Notes: a model not told the origin generated them from the sequence alone. Shown: positions 24,435-32,265, counted from the first letter of the stretch. The stretch: DNA of 64,000 nt from an uncultured Flavobacteriaceae bacterium (GCA_947500445.1 CANMSB010000027.1:1-64000), one strand, 5' to 3'. Numbers and translations: made by a program.

Positions 24435-25307
24435 TTGAAAAGAATCACACCCCATTTCAAGCTGAACAAGCAAGAACGAAACGGGGTGTTCTTTTTGTTG
24501 TTCCTAATCATATCCATACAGATAGGATACATTTGCTACCGTTCCTTTCCTTCGAAAAACGAGGCCGGTTCCCTAGCCATCGATTCCGTTCGGTCGGTCG
24601 AGATCGAAAAGCTAAAAACAAAGTCCCTTGAACAAAATAACGCACCGCAGTACGATTTCAATCCCAATTTTATCACGGACTATAAGGGATATGCGTTGGG
24701 GATGTCCGTTGCGGAAATCGATCGCCTGTTGGAGTTTCGGTCACAAAATCGGTTTGTGCATTCGGCTGCGGAGTTCCAAAAAGTTACTCAAATATCGGAT
24801 TCCCTCTTGGGTGCGATGAAAGGACGGTTTCGTTTTCCGGAATGGACCAAGCAACGGAAAACGACCTATGGGAATACAAACAAAACGTTTGACACGGCCT
24901 CCAATGCGCAGAAGAACGCTATTAACTCGGCCACTGCTGAAGCCTTGCGCGAAATTCCCGGTATCGGGGAAAAGTTGTCGGTACGGATCGTAAAGTTTCG
25001 AGACCGGTTGGGCGGTTTTATGGTAATGGAACAATTGTATGATGTTTATGGGCTAGAGGCCGAGGTAGCGGAAAGGGTATTTAAGCGCTATTCCGTACAA
25101 AACGTTCCTGATATACAATCGATAAATGTGAACGAAGCCTCCGTATCCCAATTGGTCAAACTCATTTATATACGGTACGCGGTGGCGCAGGAAATTGTTT
25201 CCTATCGGGAGCAGAACGGCCCGTTCCGATCCTTCTCGGAATTGGAAAAGATAACCGATTTTCCATTCGATAAGATTGATAGAATAGCTTTATATTTGTC
25301 TCTATAA
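24435..25307 (+). CDS. Membrane-anchored helix-hairpin-helix (ComEA-like) protein
   Basis: A 290-residue protein with one N-terminal membrane helix (GVFFLLFLIISIQIGYICY, about 17-35) and three HhH-type units: about 75-115 (YKGYALGMSVAEIDRLLEFRS), about 163-215 (INSATAEALREIPGIGEKLSVRIVKFR, with the classic PGIG hairpin) and about 232-285 (INVNEASVSQLVKL...). This is the plan of ComEA-like DNA-binding proteins, and a role in DNA binding outside the cytoplasmic membrane is plausible but untested. The start is TTG at 24435, 10 bp after the symporter gene. No other competence genes are nearby. Confidence 0.8.
   Translation: MKRITPHFKLNKQERNGVFFLLFLIISIQIGYICYRSFPSKNEAGSLAIDSVRSVEIEKLKTKSLEQNNAPQYDFNPNFITDYKGYALGMSVAEIDRLLEFRSQNRFVHSAAEFQKVTQISDSLLGAMKGRFRFPEWTKQRKTTYGNTNKTFDTASNAQKNAINSATAEALREIPGIGEKLSVRIVKFRDRLGGFMVMEQLYDVYGLEAEVAERVFKRYSVQNVPDIQSINVNEASVSQLVKLIYIRYAVAQEIVSYREQNGPFRSFSELEKITDFPFDKIDRIALYLSL
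25291..25298 (+). promoter_or_regulatory. -7 promoter element TATATTTG for the acyl-CoA dehydrogenase gene
   Basis: A perfect TAnnTTTG inside the end of the HhH gene, 19 nt before the ATG at 25318; the -33 box is weak. Confidence 0.5.
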
Positions 25308-25317
25308 AAAAACCGCT

Positions 25318-26493
25318 ATGAACAGTATGTACTTCACCGAAGAACATCAACTCTTTAGGGAAAGCCTTAAGGATTTTTTACAGAAAGAAGTCGAGCCCCA
25401 TATTGAAAAATGGGAGTCCGAAGGGGCGATAGAACGCTTTATCTGGGAGAAGTTCGGTGAAATGGGATATTTTGGTTTGGCCACTCCGGAGACCGATGGT
25501 GGTTTGGGGCTAGATCTGTTCTATACCGTTGTACTGCTCGAAGAATTACAAAAGATCAATTCCGGAGGTTTTGCAGCGGCCATTTGGGCACATGCCTACT
25601 TGGCGATGACCCATTTGAACAAAAACGCAACAGGTACCTTGCGCAAAACCTATTTGGAAGCTAGCGTAGAAGGTAAAAAAATCGGTTGTCTTGGTGTTAG
25701 CGAACCTTTTGGGGGGAGCGATGTTGCCGGAATGAGGACCACGGCCGAAAAGAAAGGCGACACCTATATATTAAACGGATCAAAGACCTTTATTACCAAT
25801 GGGGTCTATTGTGATTATATGATCGTGGCCGCAAAGACCGATGCATCGGCGGGCAATAAAGGCATTAGTGTATTTGTAGTAGATCGGAATAGCAAAGGCG
25901 TTTCAGCGAACAAGCTGAACAAATTGGGCTGGAGAGCTTCCGATACCGCTGAACTCGCTTTTGACAGTGTTGAGGTACCGGCCGAAAACTTATTGGGGGA
26001 AGAGGGCAAGGGCTTCACCTATATCATGGAAGCCTTCGCTTTGGAGCGGCTTATCATGGGAATCAATGCCCACGCCAGGGCGGACTTTGCCATCGAATAT
26101 GCGTTGCAGTATATGTCCGAAAGGGAAACGTTTGGTAAGACGATCAATCAATATCAAGCGTTGCGCCACAAGATCGTGGATTTGTATGCGGATATGGATG
26201 TATGCCGAGAGTACAACTACGCCATAGCCCATAGGTTGGACAAAGGGGAGTACGTGGTAAAGGAAGCGACCATATCGAAACTAAAGTCGACAAAAATGGC
26301 CGATGAGGTTGCTTATGCCTGCCTTCAATTTTTGGGAGGCTACGGATATATTGAGGATTACCCCATGGCACGTTTGCTACGGGATAGTAGGCTCGGTCCC
26401 ATAGGAGGGGGCACTTCTGAAATCTTAAGGGAAATTATCGCGAAAATAGTCATCGATAAAAAGGACTATAGCCCGGATAGCGCAAAATCATAA
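25318..26493 (+). CDS. Acyl-CoA dehydrogenase family protein
   Basis: A 391-residue FAD enzyme of the acyl-CoA dehydrogenase fold. It has the all-alpha N-terminal domain, the FAD-binding GCLGVSEPFGGSDVAGMRT (123-141) and FITNG strands, and the C-terminal helical domain with RETFGKTINQYQALRHKIVDL and FLGGYGYIEDYPMARLLRDSR. At the usual catalytic position (YEGT in MCAD) the sequence is GGGTSEI, without Glu. E243 in ALERLIMG matches the alternative position used by isovaleryl-CoA and long-chain dehydrogenases, so it is probably the base. The substrate may be a branched or long-chain acyl-CoA. Alternative start at Met4. Confidence 0.92.
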   Translation: MNSMYFTEEHQLFRESLKDFLQKEVEPHIEKWESEGAIERFIWEKFGEMGYFGLATPETDGGLGLDLFYTVVLLEELQKINSGGFAAAIWAHAYLAMTHLNKNATGTLRKTYLEASVEGKKIGCLGVSEPFGGSDVAGMRTTAEKKGDTYILNGSKTFITNGVYCDYMIVAAKTDASAGNKGISVFVVDRNSKGVSANKLNKLGWRASDTAELAFDSVEVPAENLLGEEGKGFTYIMEAFALERLIMGINAHARADFAIEYALQYMSERETFGKTINQYQALRHKIVDLYADMDVCREYNYAIAHRLDKGEYVVKEATISKLKSTKMADEVAYACLQFLGGYGYIEDYPMARLLRDSRLGPIGGGTSEILREIIAKIVIDKKDYSPDSAKS

Positions 26494-26843
26494 CTACGCA
26501 CTTCCTTTTTAAACTTTTTTAGGCCGGTTGATTCTGCCTGCGTCTCGCTGTACCCAACTATTAGCGGACACCCAAAAAAACATCCTAATGGTCAAGTAGG
26601 TGCCACTCTCGGAACAATTTCAAAATGGTAATGATATGAGGTCGATTTTTGACATTATGCCAATAAATCGCTATTTTTAAACGAACATTTTATCGATATG
26701 ATAAAATAAGAAGTTTTTACTGCTAAAAATAAAACTTTTTAACATTCAAACGTTTTCACGGCCCCTTCTTCCCCGTCGATTAATTTTCGCTTCATATTTT
26801 TCTTACATTCAGGCTGACAACGAACTGATAAATTTAATCGACC
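26494..26843. other. Intergenic region, 350 bp, with a palindrome upstream of the amylase gene
   Basis: It contains a MITE-family end fragment (ATTTCAAAATGGTA at 26617-26630) and the perfect inverted repeat ATTTTATC / GATAAAAT at 26687-26707 (loop GATAT), a possible operator 137 bp before the amylase start. No clear TAnnTTTG promoter and no gene were found. Confidence 0.5.
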
Positions 26844-28205
26844 ATGAAAAACAAGTTAATTTGGGTGGCTTCCATTGCATTGCTTTGGGGGTGCCAAAAA
26901 GAGAATCTTGAAAGCCCCGAAAATCAAGAAGTACAGCGCGTTACTCCTTTAAAAGAAGTAAAAGCTGCCGGTACGATCGGTTCGGGCGTAATGATGCAGG
27001 CCTTTTACTGGAACGTGCCTTCCGGAGGAAATTGGTGGAACACCGTAAAGTCCAAAGTATCCTCTTGGAGCAATGTCGGTTTTGACGCCATTTGGCTTCC
27101 TCCCGCGAACAAGGCCCTCAATGGGGCTTCTTCAATGGGATATGACCCATACGACTATTACGATTTTGGAAACTTCAACCAAAAAGGATCTACCGAAACA
27201 CGGTTTGGTTCAAAATCCGAGCTTAAGTCGTTGATCAATACTGCCCACAACAACAATTTAAGTGTAATCGCCGATATCGTGATCAACCATAACAGTGGTG
27301 GGGATTCCGAATTCAACATTTTCACCAATTCCAATACGTACACGGATTACAGTGGCGCGTCCGGACTTTTTAATAGAACGGCCTACGATTTTCATCCGAA
27401 TGACTATCACTCGAACGATTCGGGTATCTTTGGCGGCTTTGCGGACATGTGTCACCACAAGGCGTATGTTCAAGATTGGTTATGGAAACGCAGCAATTCC
27501 GTAGCCAAATACTACAAAAACGAAATGGGTTTCGATGGCTGGCGTTTCGATTATGTAAAGGGTTTTGAACCATGGGTGGTTAAAGAATGGAAAAAAGCGG
27601 TCGGTGGATTTACCGTTGGGGAATTATGGGACGGCAACGCGGCCACCTTGGACTGGTGGGCAGGAGCGGCGAACGCCTCTGCTTTCGATTTTGCCTGTTA
27701 CTATAAGATGCGCGATGCGTTCGAAGGAAACAATCTCAATGCCCTAAACGGGGATATGCTTTGGAAAAGAGGTGCTTCCAAAGCGGTGACTTTTGTGGCC
27801 AACCATGATACGGATGAGATCATTAATGGGAAACTTTTGGCATACGCCTACATTCTAACCCATGAGGGATATCCAACGGTATTCTATAGGGACTATGAGG
27901 ATTGGCTCGATAAGAACAAGATGAACAATCTCATTTGGATCCATAACAATAAAGCTTCGGGAAGTACTTCTGTGCTTCATGTGGATAACGACGAGTACGT
28001 GGCACAACGAAATGGGAATCCCGGTCTGGTGGTTTACATCAACAACAGCAATTCTTGGAAAGAACGCTGGGTACCCGTTAAATGGAGGGGTAAAAGAATA
28101 AAGGATTTTACCGGAAATTCCAATTGGGAACCAGTTACCCAAAGCAATGGATGGGTTAAAATTCAAGCGCCTCCAAAAAGTTATTCCGTTTGGTCCCAAA
28201 AATAA
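26844..28205 (+). CDS. GH13 alpha-amylase, lipoprotein, archaeal (GH13_7-like) type
   Basis: A 453-residue starch-degrading enzyme. The N-terminus MKNKLIWVASIALLWGC is a lipoprotein signal (lipobox ending in Cys17), so it is membrane-anchored. GH13 conserved regions are all present: DIVINH (144-149), GWRFDYVKG with nucleophile Asp236, VGELWD with acid/base Glu260, and FVANHDTD with Asp322. The overall sequence, for example MMQAFYWNVPSGGNWW, SMGYDPYDYYDFGNFNQKG, YRDYEDWLDKNKMNNLIWIH, follows the alpha-amylases of Thermococcales archaea as I recall them, much more than typical Bacteroidota SusG/SusA enzymes. No SusC/SusD genes adjoin it. A short C-terminal beta domain (about 385-453) ends the protein. 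Confidence 0.93.
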   Translation: MKNKLIWVASIALLWGCQKENLESPENQEVQRVTPLKEVKAAGTIGSGVMMQAFYWNVPSGGNWWNTVKSKVSSWSNVGFDAIWLPPANKALNGASSMGYDPYDYYDFGNFNQKGSTETRFGSKSELKSLINTAHNNNLSVIADIVINHNSGGDSEFNIFTNSNTYTDYSGASGLFNRTAYDFHPNDYHSNDSGIFGGFADMCHHKAYVQDWLWKRSNSVAKYYKNEMGFDGWRFDYVKGFEPWVVKEWKKAVGGFTVGELWDGNAATLDWWAGAANASAFDFACYYKMRDAFEGNNLNALNGDMLWKRGASKAVTFVANHDTDEIINGKLLAYAYILTHEGYPTVFYRDYEDWLDKNKMNNLIWIHNNKASGSTSVLHVDNDEYVAQRNGNPGLVVYINNSNSWKERWVPVKWRGKRIKDFTGNSNWEPVTQSNGWVKIQAPPKSYSVWSQK

Positions 28206-28206
28206 A

Positions 28207-28236
28207 TTGCAGTTCTTGAAAAAGGTGTTATCTTTG
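28207..28236 (+). promoter_or_regulatory. rpsU promoter
   Basis: TTG (28207-28209), 19 nt, TATCTTTG (28229-28236). It directly follows the amylase stop codon and predicts a transcript start near 28242, giving a leader of about 30 nt that consists mostly of the Shine-Dalgarno region. Confidence 0.75.
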
Positions 28237-28255
28237 CAATCTTAATCATTAAAGA

Positions 28256-28263
28256 AAGGAGGT
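28256..28263 (+). promoter_or_regulatory. rpsU: Perfect Shine-Dalgarno of rpsU
   Basis: AAGGAGGT, fully complementary to the anti-Shine-Dalgarno of 16S rRNA, 8 nt before the ATG at 28272. Genes of Flavobacteriia usually lack such sites because bS21, bS18 and bS6 hide the rRNA 3' end. rpsU is the known exception, where the site lets ribosomes lacking bS21 make more bS21. Confidence 0.85.
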
Positions 28264-28271
28264 TGTAGCCA

Positions 28272-28466
28272 ATGTTAATAATACCAATAAAAGAAGGAGA
28301 GAACATCGATAGGGCTTTAAAGCGTTTTAAGCGAAAGTTCGACAAAACCGGCACCATGCGACAATTACGCAAGCGTCAGCAATTTACAAAACCTTCAGTA
28401 GAGCGCAGGGCGCAGATACAAAAGGCACAGTATATTCAAGGGTTAAGGGACCGAGAGGAAATCTAG
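28272..28466 (+). CDS. rpsU: 30S ribosomal protein bS21
   Basis: A 64-residue basic protein of the bS21 family: IIPIKEGENIDRALKRFKRKFDKTG at the N-terminus and RRAQIQKAQYIQGLRD at the C-terminus. In Flavobacteriia bS21 covers the rRNA anti-Shine-Dalgarno. Its own mRNA has the strongest Shine-Dalgarno in this window, consistent with autogenous control. It has its own promoter (28207-28236) and terminator (28491-28519), so it is a one-gene transcript. Confidence 0.96.
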   Translation: MLIIPIKEGENIDRALKRFKRKFDKTGTMRQLRKRQQFTKPSVERRAQIQKAQYIQGLRDREEI

Positions 28467-28490
28467 TTACCTTACCTTATACGATATCAA

Positions 28491-28519
28491 AATCCCATCA
28501 GTCATGATGGGATTTTTTT
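28491..28519 (+). terminator. Intrinsic terminator after rpsU
   Basis: AATCCCATCA (28491-28500), loop GTCA, TGATGGGATT (28505-28514) and a run of seven T. A perfect 10-bp stem with U-tract. Confidence 0.93.
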
Positions 28520-28569
28520 ATTCATTTCCAGTGCTAAAAAGGTTCCGCTAACTTTCTTAACTTTATCCT

Positions 28570-29460
28570 ATGGCGTTGACACCTTTCATGGAGTATCTAT
28601 CCTTAGAAAAAAAATATTCCCCACATACGGTTCAGGCATATGGTAACGACATTTCCGCTTTTGCAAAGTATTGTGAGGAAGCGTTCGAATTGGACCGGAT
28701 AGAAGATATCGCATACAGCATTGTTCGAAGTTGGATCGTTGTGTTAGTGGATTCAGGAATGAGCAACCGATCCGTAAACCGAAAAGTAGCGTCGTTAAAA
28801 GCCTACTATAGGTTTTTGTTGCGGGAAGGGGAAATCTCTGTAAATCCTTTGGCCAAACACGTTGCCCTCAAAACAGGGAAAAAAGTGGAGGTGCCGTTTT
28901 CGGAAAAGGAAATGGAAGCCGTGCTCCAGCTCCCCCCTTTTGAAGAAGGGTTTGAAGGGGTGCGCGATAAACTGATGATAACGTTATTGTATACTACCGG
29001 GATACGAAGGGCCGAGTTGATCGCTTTGGAATTTAAGGATGTTGACTTGGGCGAAAAAACGATACGGGTACTCGGCAAACGAAATAAAGAACGTATCGTG
29101 CCACTTTTGGATAGTACGGTACCCTTGTTTTTTGAGTATATAAAACTACGTAATAGATTGACGGAGATAGCGGACGACACCCATATCTTTTTAACAAAGG
29201 CGGGCAGGAAAATCTACGAAACACTTGTTTACAGGACGATAAATCGCTATTTTAGTGTGGTATCGACTAAAGTAAAAAAGAGCCCACACATTCTTAGGCA
29301 CACCTTTGCTACCCATTTATTGAACAAGGGGGCCGATTTAAATTCGGTAAAGGAGTTGTTGGGCCATGCGAGTTTGGCCTCTACGCAAGTATACACACAT
29401 AACAGTATAGCCGAACTCAAAAAGGTACACGCGTTGGCGCATCCCCGTAATAAGCGTTAA
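28570..29460 (+). CDS. xerC: Tyrosine recombinase, XerC/XerD type
   Basis: A 296-residue site-specific recombinase. The N-terminal SAM-like domain (FMEYLSLEKKYSPHTVQAYGNDI) precedes the catalytic domain with Arg in TTGIRRAEL (146), Lys170 in LGKRNKER, H240-x-x-R243 in HILRHTFATHLL, His266 in GHASLASTQVYTH and the nucleophile Tyr275. Size and lack of an adjacent phage or integron point to the chromosomal Xer recombinase that resolves dimers at dif. XerC versus XerD cannot be settled here. It is followed 35 bp later by hpf. Confidence 0.88.
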   Translation: MALTPFMEYLSLEKKYSPHTVQAYGNDISAFAKYCEEAFELDRIEDIAYSIVRSWIVVLVDSGMSNRSVNRKVASLKAYYRFLLREGEISVNPLAKHVALKTGKKVEVPFSEKEMEAVLQLPPFEEGFEGVRDKLMITLLYTTGIRRAELIALEFKDVDLGEKTIRVLGKRNKERIVPLLDSTVPLFFEYIKLRNRLTEIADDTHIFLTKAGRKIYETLVYRTINRYFSVVSTKVKKSPHILRHTFATHLLNKGADLNSVKELLGHASLASTQVYTHNSIAELKKVHALAHPRNKR

Positions 29461-29495
29461 CTGCCAATATAGAAGTTTAACCTAAATCGTTAGTT

Positions 29496-29798
29496 ATGAA
29501 AGTAAACGCCCAGTCCGTAAACTTCAATGCAGATACCAATTTACTGCATTACGTACAAAACCGTATGAACAAGTTGGAGCTTTTCTACAATAAGGTAATC
29601 AATTCCGAAGTGTATATGAAAGTTCAAAAAACAAGTGGGAAAGAGAACAAGCTTGTTGAGATTCAGGTAAATGTTCCAAAAGAAAGGTTGGTCGTGAAAA
29701 AGCAATGCAAGAGTTTTGAAGAGGCGGTAGATTCCGCATGTAATTCTTTGGAAAGAAAGCTGATAAAACGCAAAGAAAAACAACGTCAAATGGCGTGA
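29496..29798 (+). CDS. hpf: Short ribosome hibernation-promoting factor (HPF/RaiA family)
   Basis: A 100-residue protein of the HPF/RaiA (S30AE) family: VNFNADTNLLHYVQNRMNKLELFYNKV and VEIQVNVPKERLVVKKQCKSFEEAVDSACNSLERKLIKRKEK. It binds 30S subunits near the mRNA channel when growth stops. It is the short form, lacking the C-terminal dimerisation domain of long HPF. It is cotranscribed with the Xer recombinase and ends just before the tRNA cluster. Confidence 0.92.
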   Translation: MKVNAQSVNFNADTNLLHYVQNRMNKLELFYNKVINSEVYMKVQKTSGKENKLVEIQVNVPKERLVVKKQCKSFEEAVDSACNSLERKLIKRKEKQRQMA

Positions 29799-29820
29799 TG
29801 AAAATTTCGTAAATTTTGTT

Positions 29821-29849
29821 TTGATTAAACAAATAAAAACCTACATTTG
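29821..29849 (+). promoter_or_regulatory. Promoter of the tRNA-tuf operon
   Basis: TTG (29821-29823), 18 nt, TACATTTG (29842-29849). The predicted start at about 29855 lies inside the hairpin 29851-29872. It is the only good promoter upstream of tRNA-Thr. Confidence 0.75.
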
Positions 29850-29850
29850 C

Positions 29851-29877
29851 AGTCCGTTAGAAATAGCGGACTTTTTT
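29851..29877 (+). terminator. Hairpin with U-tract overlapping the tRNA operon start
   Basis: AGTCCGTTA and TAGCGGACT form a 9-bp stem closed by a GAAA tetraloop, followed by six T. It is best read as the terminator of the xerC-hpf transcript, 53 bp after the hpf stop, with the tRNA promoter nested just in front of it. Confidence 0.75.
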
Positions 29878-29899
29878 ATGCCAAAAAAGGGATAAAAGT

Positions 29900-29973
29900 G
29901 CCGATGTAGCTCAGCTGGCTAGAGCAGCTGATTTGTAATCAGCAGGTCGTGGGTTCGAGTCCCTCTATCGGCT
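29900..29973 (+). tRNA. tRNA-Thr (anticodon TGT)
   Basis: A complete cloverleaf with acceptor GCCGATG pairing TATCGGC (one G-U), D-arm TAGCTCAG...GAGC, anticodon loop TTTGTAA (anticodon TGT) and T-loop GGTTCGAGTCC. CCA is not encoded. First of four tRNAs before tuf, equivalent to E. coli thrU. Confidence 0.96.
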
Positions 29974-30046
29974 CAAACGAAGGAAAGATAAAATGCTTTT
30001 CGACGTGGTAATAGTATAAGTTCATTGCATATTGTAATTTAAAATT

Positions 30047-30128
<82 letters not shown>

Positions 30129-30178
30129 CATTTTTAGAAAAAAAGAAATGTTGAGAGGGTAATGATGTCTTTTGAGAA

Positions 30179-30226
30179 TCTTCACAGGTTCGCCCGAAGC
30201 GTCGGGACTGCTCTCCCCACATTTTT
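30179..30226 (+). repeat. Broken duplicate of the tRNA-Tyr 3' end carrying a palindrome
   Basis: Bases 30180-30192 match the variable and T-arm start of tRNA-Tyr (TCTTCrCAGGTTCG) and 30208-30226 repeat its 3' end and flank exactly over 19 nt (30117-30135). Between them, four T-loop bases are replaced by CCCGAAGCGTCGGGA (30193-30207), a hairpin. It cannot fold as a tRNA. Confidence 0.75.
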
Positions 30227-30270
30227 GAAACTATAAATTCCGTAAAAAGTACTCGGAGTTTATTACACTT

Positions 30271-30343
30271 GCGGGAGTAGCTCAGTTGGTAGAGCGTCAG
30301 CCTTCCAAGCTGAATGTCGCCGGTTCGAACCCGGTCTCCCGCT
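30271..30343 (+). tRNA. tRNA-Gly (anticodon TCC)
   Basis: A 73-nt cloverleaf with acceptor GCGGGAG/CTCCCGC, anticodon loop CTTCCAA (TCC) and T-arm CCGGTTCGAACCCGG. Equivalent to E. coli glyT. Confidence 0.97.
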
Positions 30344-30475
30344 CAAAAGAAGTGAAACGGAAAGTGCTTCCTCTTCCTTCGAATGCGACATGTGTTTATG
30401 GTCATTGTTTTCGGTAGTGGCCGTTAAACCCTGCCTGCCTAAAGGCGGGCTTTTAAACCTTGGACCTGTCGATAA

Positions 30476-30547
30476 GCCGGCGTAGCTCAGGGGTAGAGCG
30501 TTTCCTTGGTAAGGAAGAGGTCATGAGTTCAAATCTCATCGTTGGCT
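30476..30547 (+). tRNA. tRNA-Thr (anticodon GGT)
   Basis: A 72-nt cloverleaf with acceptor GCCGGCG/CGTTGGC (two G-U), anticodon loop TTGGTAA (GGT) and T-loop GAGTTCAAATCTC. Equivalent to E. coli thrT. A short palindrome (GCCTGCC TAAA GGCGGGC) lies upstream near 30433-30450. Confidence 0.95.
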
Positions 30548-30680
30548 CTAAAAGCCATTTGGCATAAAAAAATATTGTTCCGAGCGAATAGCGTTTTTGA
30601 TACTGGTTATGTTTCATCGGTGCCTTCGTAAAGAAAAAGAATTGTACACTAATATAAACTAAGATTAAAATTCATTTAAA

Positions 30681-31868
30681 ATGGCAAAGGAAACTTTTGA
30701 TCGTTCCAAACCGCACTTAAATATTGGTACCATTGGACACGTAGATCACGGCAAAACAACTTTGACTGCTGCTATTACTACCGTTTTGGCAAATGCAGGA
30801 CTTTCTGAATTGAGAAGTTTCGATTCTATCGATAACGCTCCAGAGGAAAAAGAAAGGGGTATTACTATTAATACGTCTCACGTTGAATACCAAACGGCAA
30901 ACCGTCACTATGCCCACGTTGACTGTCCAGGTCACGCGGATTACGTGAAGAACATGGTTACCGGTGCTGCCCAGATGGACGGTGCCATCCTTGTGGTTGC
31001 CGCTACGGACGGTCCAATGCCACAAACTCGTGAGCACATCCTTTTAGGACGTCAGGTTGGTATTCCTAGAATCGTTGTTTTCATGAACAAAGTGGACATG
31101 GTAGACGATGAGGAGCTTTTGGAATTGGTTGAAATGGAAGTAAGGGAATTGCTTTCTTTCTACGAGTATGACGGAGATAACGGTCCCGTAGTTGCTGGTT
31201 CTGCATTAGGTGCATTGAACGGTGAGCAAAAGTGGGTCGATACCGTAATGAAGTTGATGGAAGAGGTTGATGCTTGGATCGAGCTTCCAAAAAGGGATGT
31301 TGAAAAAGATTTCTTGATGCCTGTTGAAGATGTATTCACCATTACCGGTCGTGGAACTGTTGCTACAGGTCGTATCGAAACCGGTGTTGCCAATACAGGA
31401 GATCCAGTTGACATCATCGGAATGGGTGCTGAGAAATTGAGCTCTACCATTACTGGTGTTGAGATGTTCCGTAAGATTTTGGATAGAGGTGAAGCAGGAG
31501 ATAACGTAGGTATCCTTTTGAGAGGTATCGAAAAATCCGATATCAAAAGAGGTATGGTAATCTGTAAGCCAGGTTCCGTAAAGCCACACGCCAAGTTCGA
31601 GGCTGAGGTATATATTCTTAAGAAAGAAGAAGGTGGTCGTCACACACCTTTCCACAATAACTATCGTCCACAGTTTTACGTAAGAACTACCGATGTTACC
31701 GGAACCATCAACTTGCCTAGCGGTGTTGAAATGGTAATGCCAGGTGATAACCTTACCATCACTGTTGACTTGCTTTCTCCTATCGCATTGAGCGAAGGAC
31801 TTCGTTTCGCCATCCGTGAAGGAGGTAGAACTGTCGGTGCAGGTCAGGTGACCAAAATTATCGACTAA
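30681..31868 (+). CDS. tuf: Elongation factor Tu
   Basis: A 395-residue GTPase that brings aminoacyl-tRNA to the ribosome. G1 GHVDHGKTT (residues 19-27), the switch region [12 protein letters not shown]3 DCPGHADY, G4 NKVD and G5 GSALGAL are all present, followed by beta domains 2 and 3. The length is normal. Codon choice is visibly more uniform than in neighbouring genes, as expected for a very highly expressed gene. It is the fifth gene of the tRNA-tuf transcript; only one tuf is in this window. Confidence 0.99.
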   Translation: MAKETFDRSKPHLNIGTIGHVDHGKTTLTAAITTVLANAGLSELRSFDSIDNAPEEKERGITINTSHVEYQTANRHYAHVDCPGHADYVKNMVTGAAQMDGAILVVAATDGPMPQTREHILLGRQVGIPRIVVFMNKVDMVDDEELLELVEMEVRELLSFYEYDGDNGPVVAGSALGALNGEQKWVDTVMKLMEEVDAWIELPKRDVEKDFLMPVEDVFTITGRGTVATGRIETGVANTGDPVDIIGMGAEKLSSTITGVEMFRKILDRGEAGDNVGILLRGIEKSDIKRGMVICKPGSVKPHAKFEAEVYILKKEEGGRHTPFHNNYRPQFYVRTTDVTGTINLPSGVEMVMPGDNLTITVDLLSPIALSEGLRFAIREGGRTVGAGQVTKIID

Positions 31869-31892
31869 GGTCTTTAATAAAGATATTGCATT

Positions 31893-31924
31893 AAAGGGTG
31901 TCCTGCCATTGGCGGGATACCTTT
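31893..31924 (+). terminator. Hairpin between tuf and tRNA-Trp
   Basis: AAAGGGTGTCCTGCC (31893-31907), loop ATT, then GGCGGGATACCTTT (31911-31924) form a long stem with G-U pairs and one bulge. No U-tract follows, so it may be a processing or partial termination signal. Confidence 0.5.
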
Positions 31925-31938
31925 CGATGTAAATAAAA

Positions 31939-32011
31939 ACGGGTGTAGCTCAGTTGGTAGAGCACTGGTCTCCAAAACCAGGTGTCGGGAGTTCGAGTCT
32001 CTCCTCCCGTG
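31939..32011 (+). tRNA. tRNA-Trp (anticodon CCA)
   Basis: A 73-nt cloverleaf with anticodon loop CTCCAAA (CCA), D-arm TAGCTCAGTTGG and T-arm GGGAGTTCGAGTCTCTC. The acceptor ACGGGTG / CTCCCGT has one T-T mismatch. It lies between tuf and secE. This is the tRNA sensed by the trp attenuator at 15 kb. Confidence 0.94.
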
Positions 32012-32094
32012 CAGAAGTAAAGCAGAATGACAGTGAGGCGAGAAGCCTGTCCCGAGCGAAGTCGAGGGGAGTCTCTCCTCCCGTGTAGAAGTAA
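31995..32094 (+). repeat. Duplicated tRNA-Trp 3' end flanking a 48-bp insert
   Basis: 31995-32020 (tRNA-Trp 3' end plus flank) and 32069-32094 are a 26-bp direct repeat with one mismatch. The 48 bp between them contain a GC-rich near-palindrome (TCCCGAGCGAAGTCGAGGGG). It looks like a small repeat element inserted with duplication of the target. Confidence 0.75.
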
Positions 32095-32265
32095 TAAAAG
32101 TTCAAGGGGCATATCCAATTTTTGTTTTGGAAAAATCTCTTGTCATTTTTGGGAAATACAGAACGTTACGTTGTTTAACAATCGTTTGATGGTTGCTTCC
32201 GAAAATATATACTAAGTAGTCCCTTTTATTTAAAAACGGGCCGTAAACCAAATTAAAGAATAACT

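Noticed and set aside
28570-29460. Integrase of a mobile element
   Set aside because: There are no other phage or element genes, no att-like repeats at the tRNAs that pair with it, and the length and motifs fit a chromosomal Xer recombinase next to housekeeping genes.
30179-30226. A second tRNA-Tyr gene
   Set aside because: It lacks the acceptor 5' arm, D-arm and anticodon, and the T-loop is replaced by a hairpin; it is only a 3' fragment.
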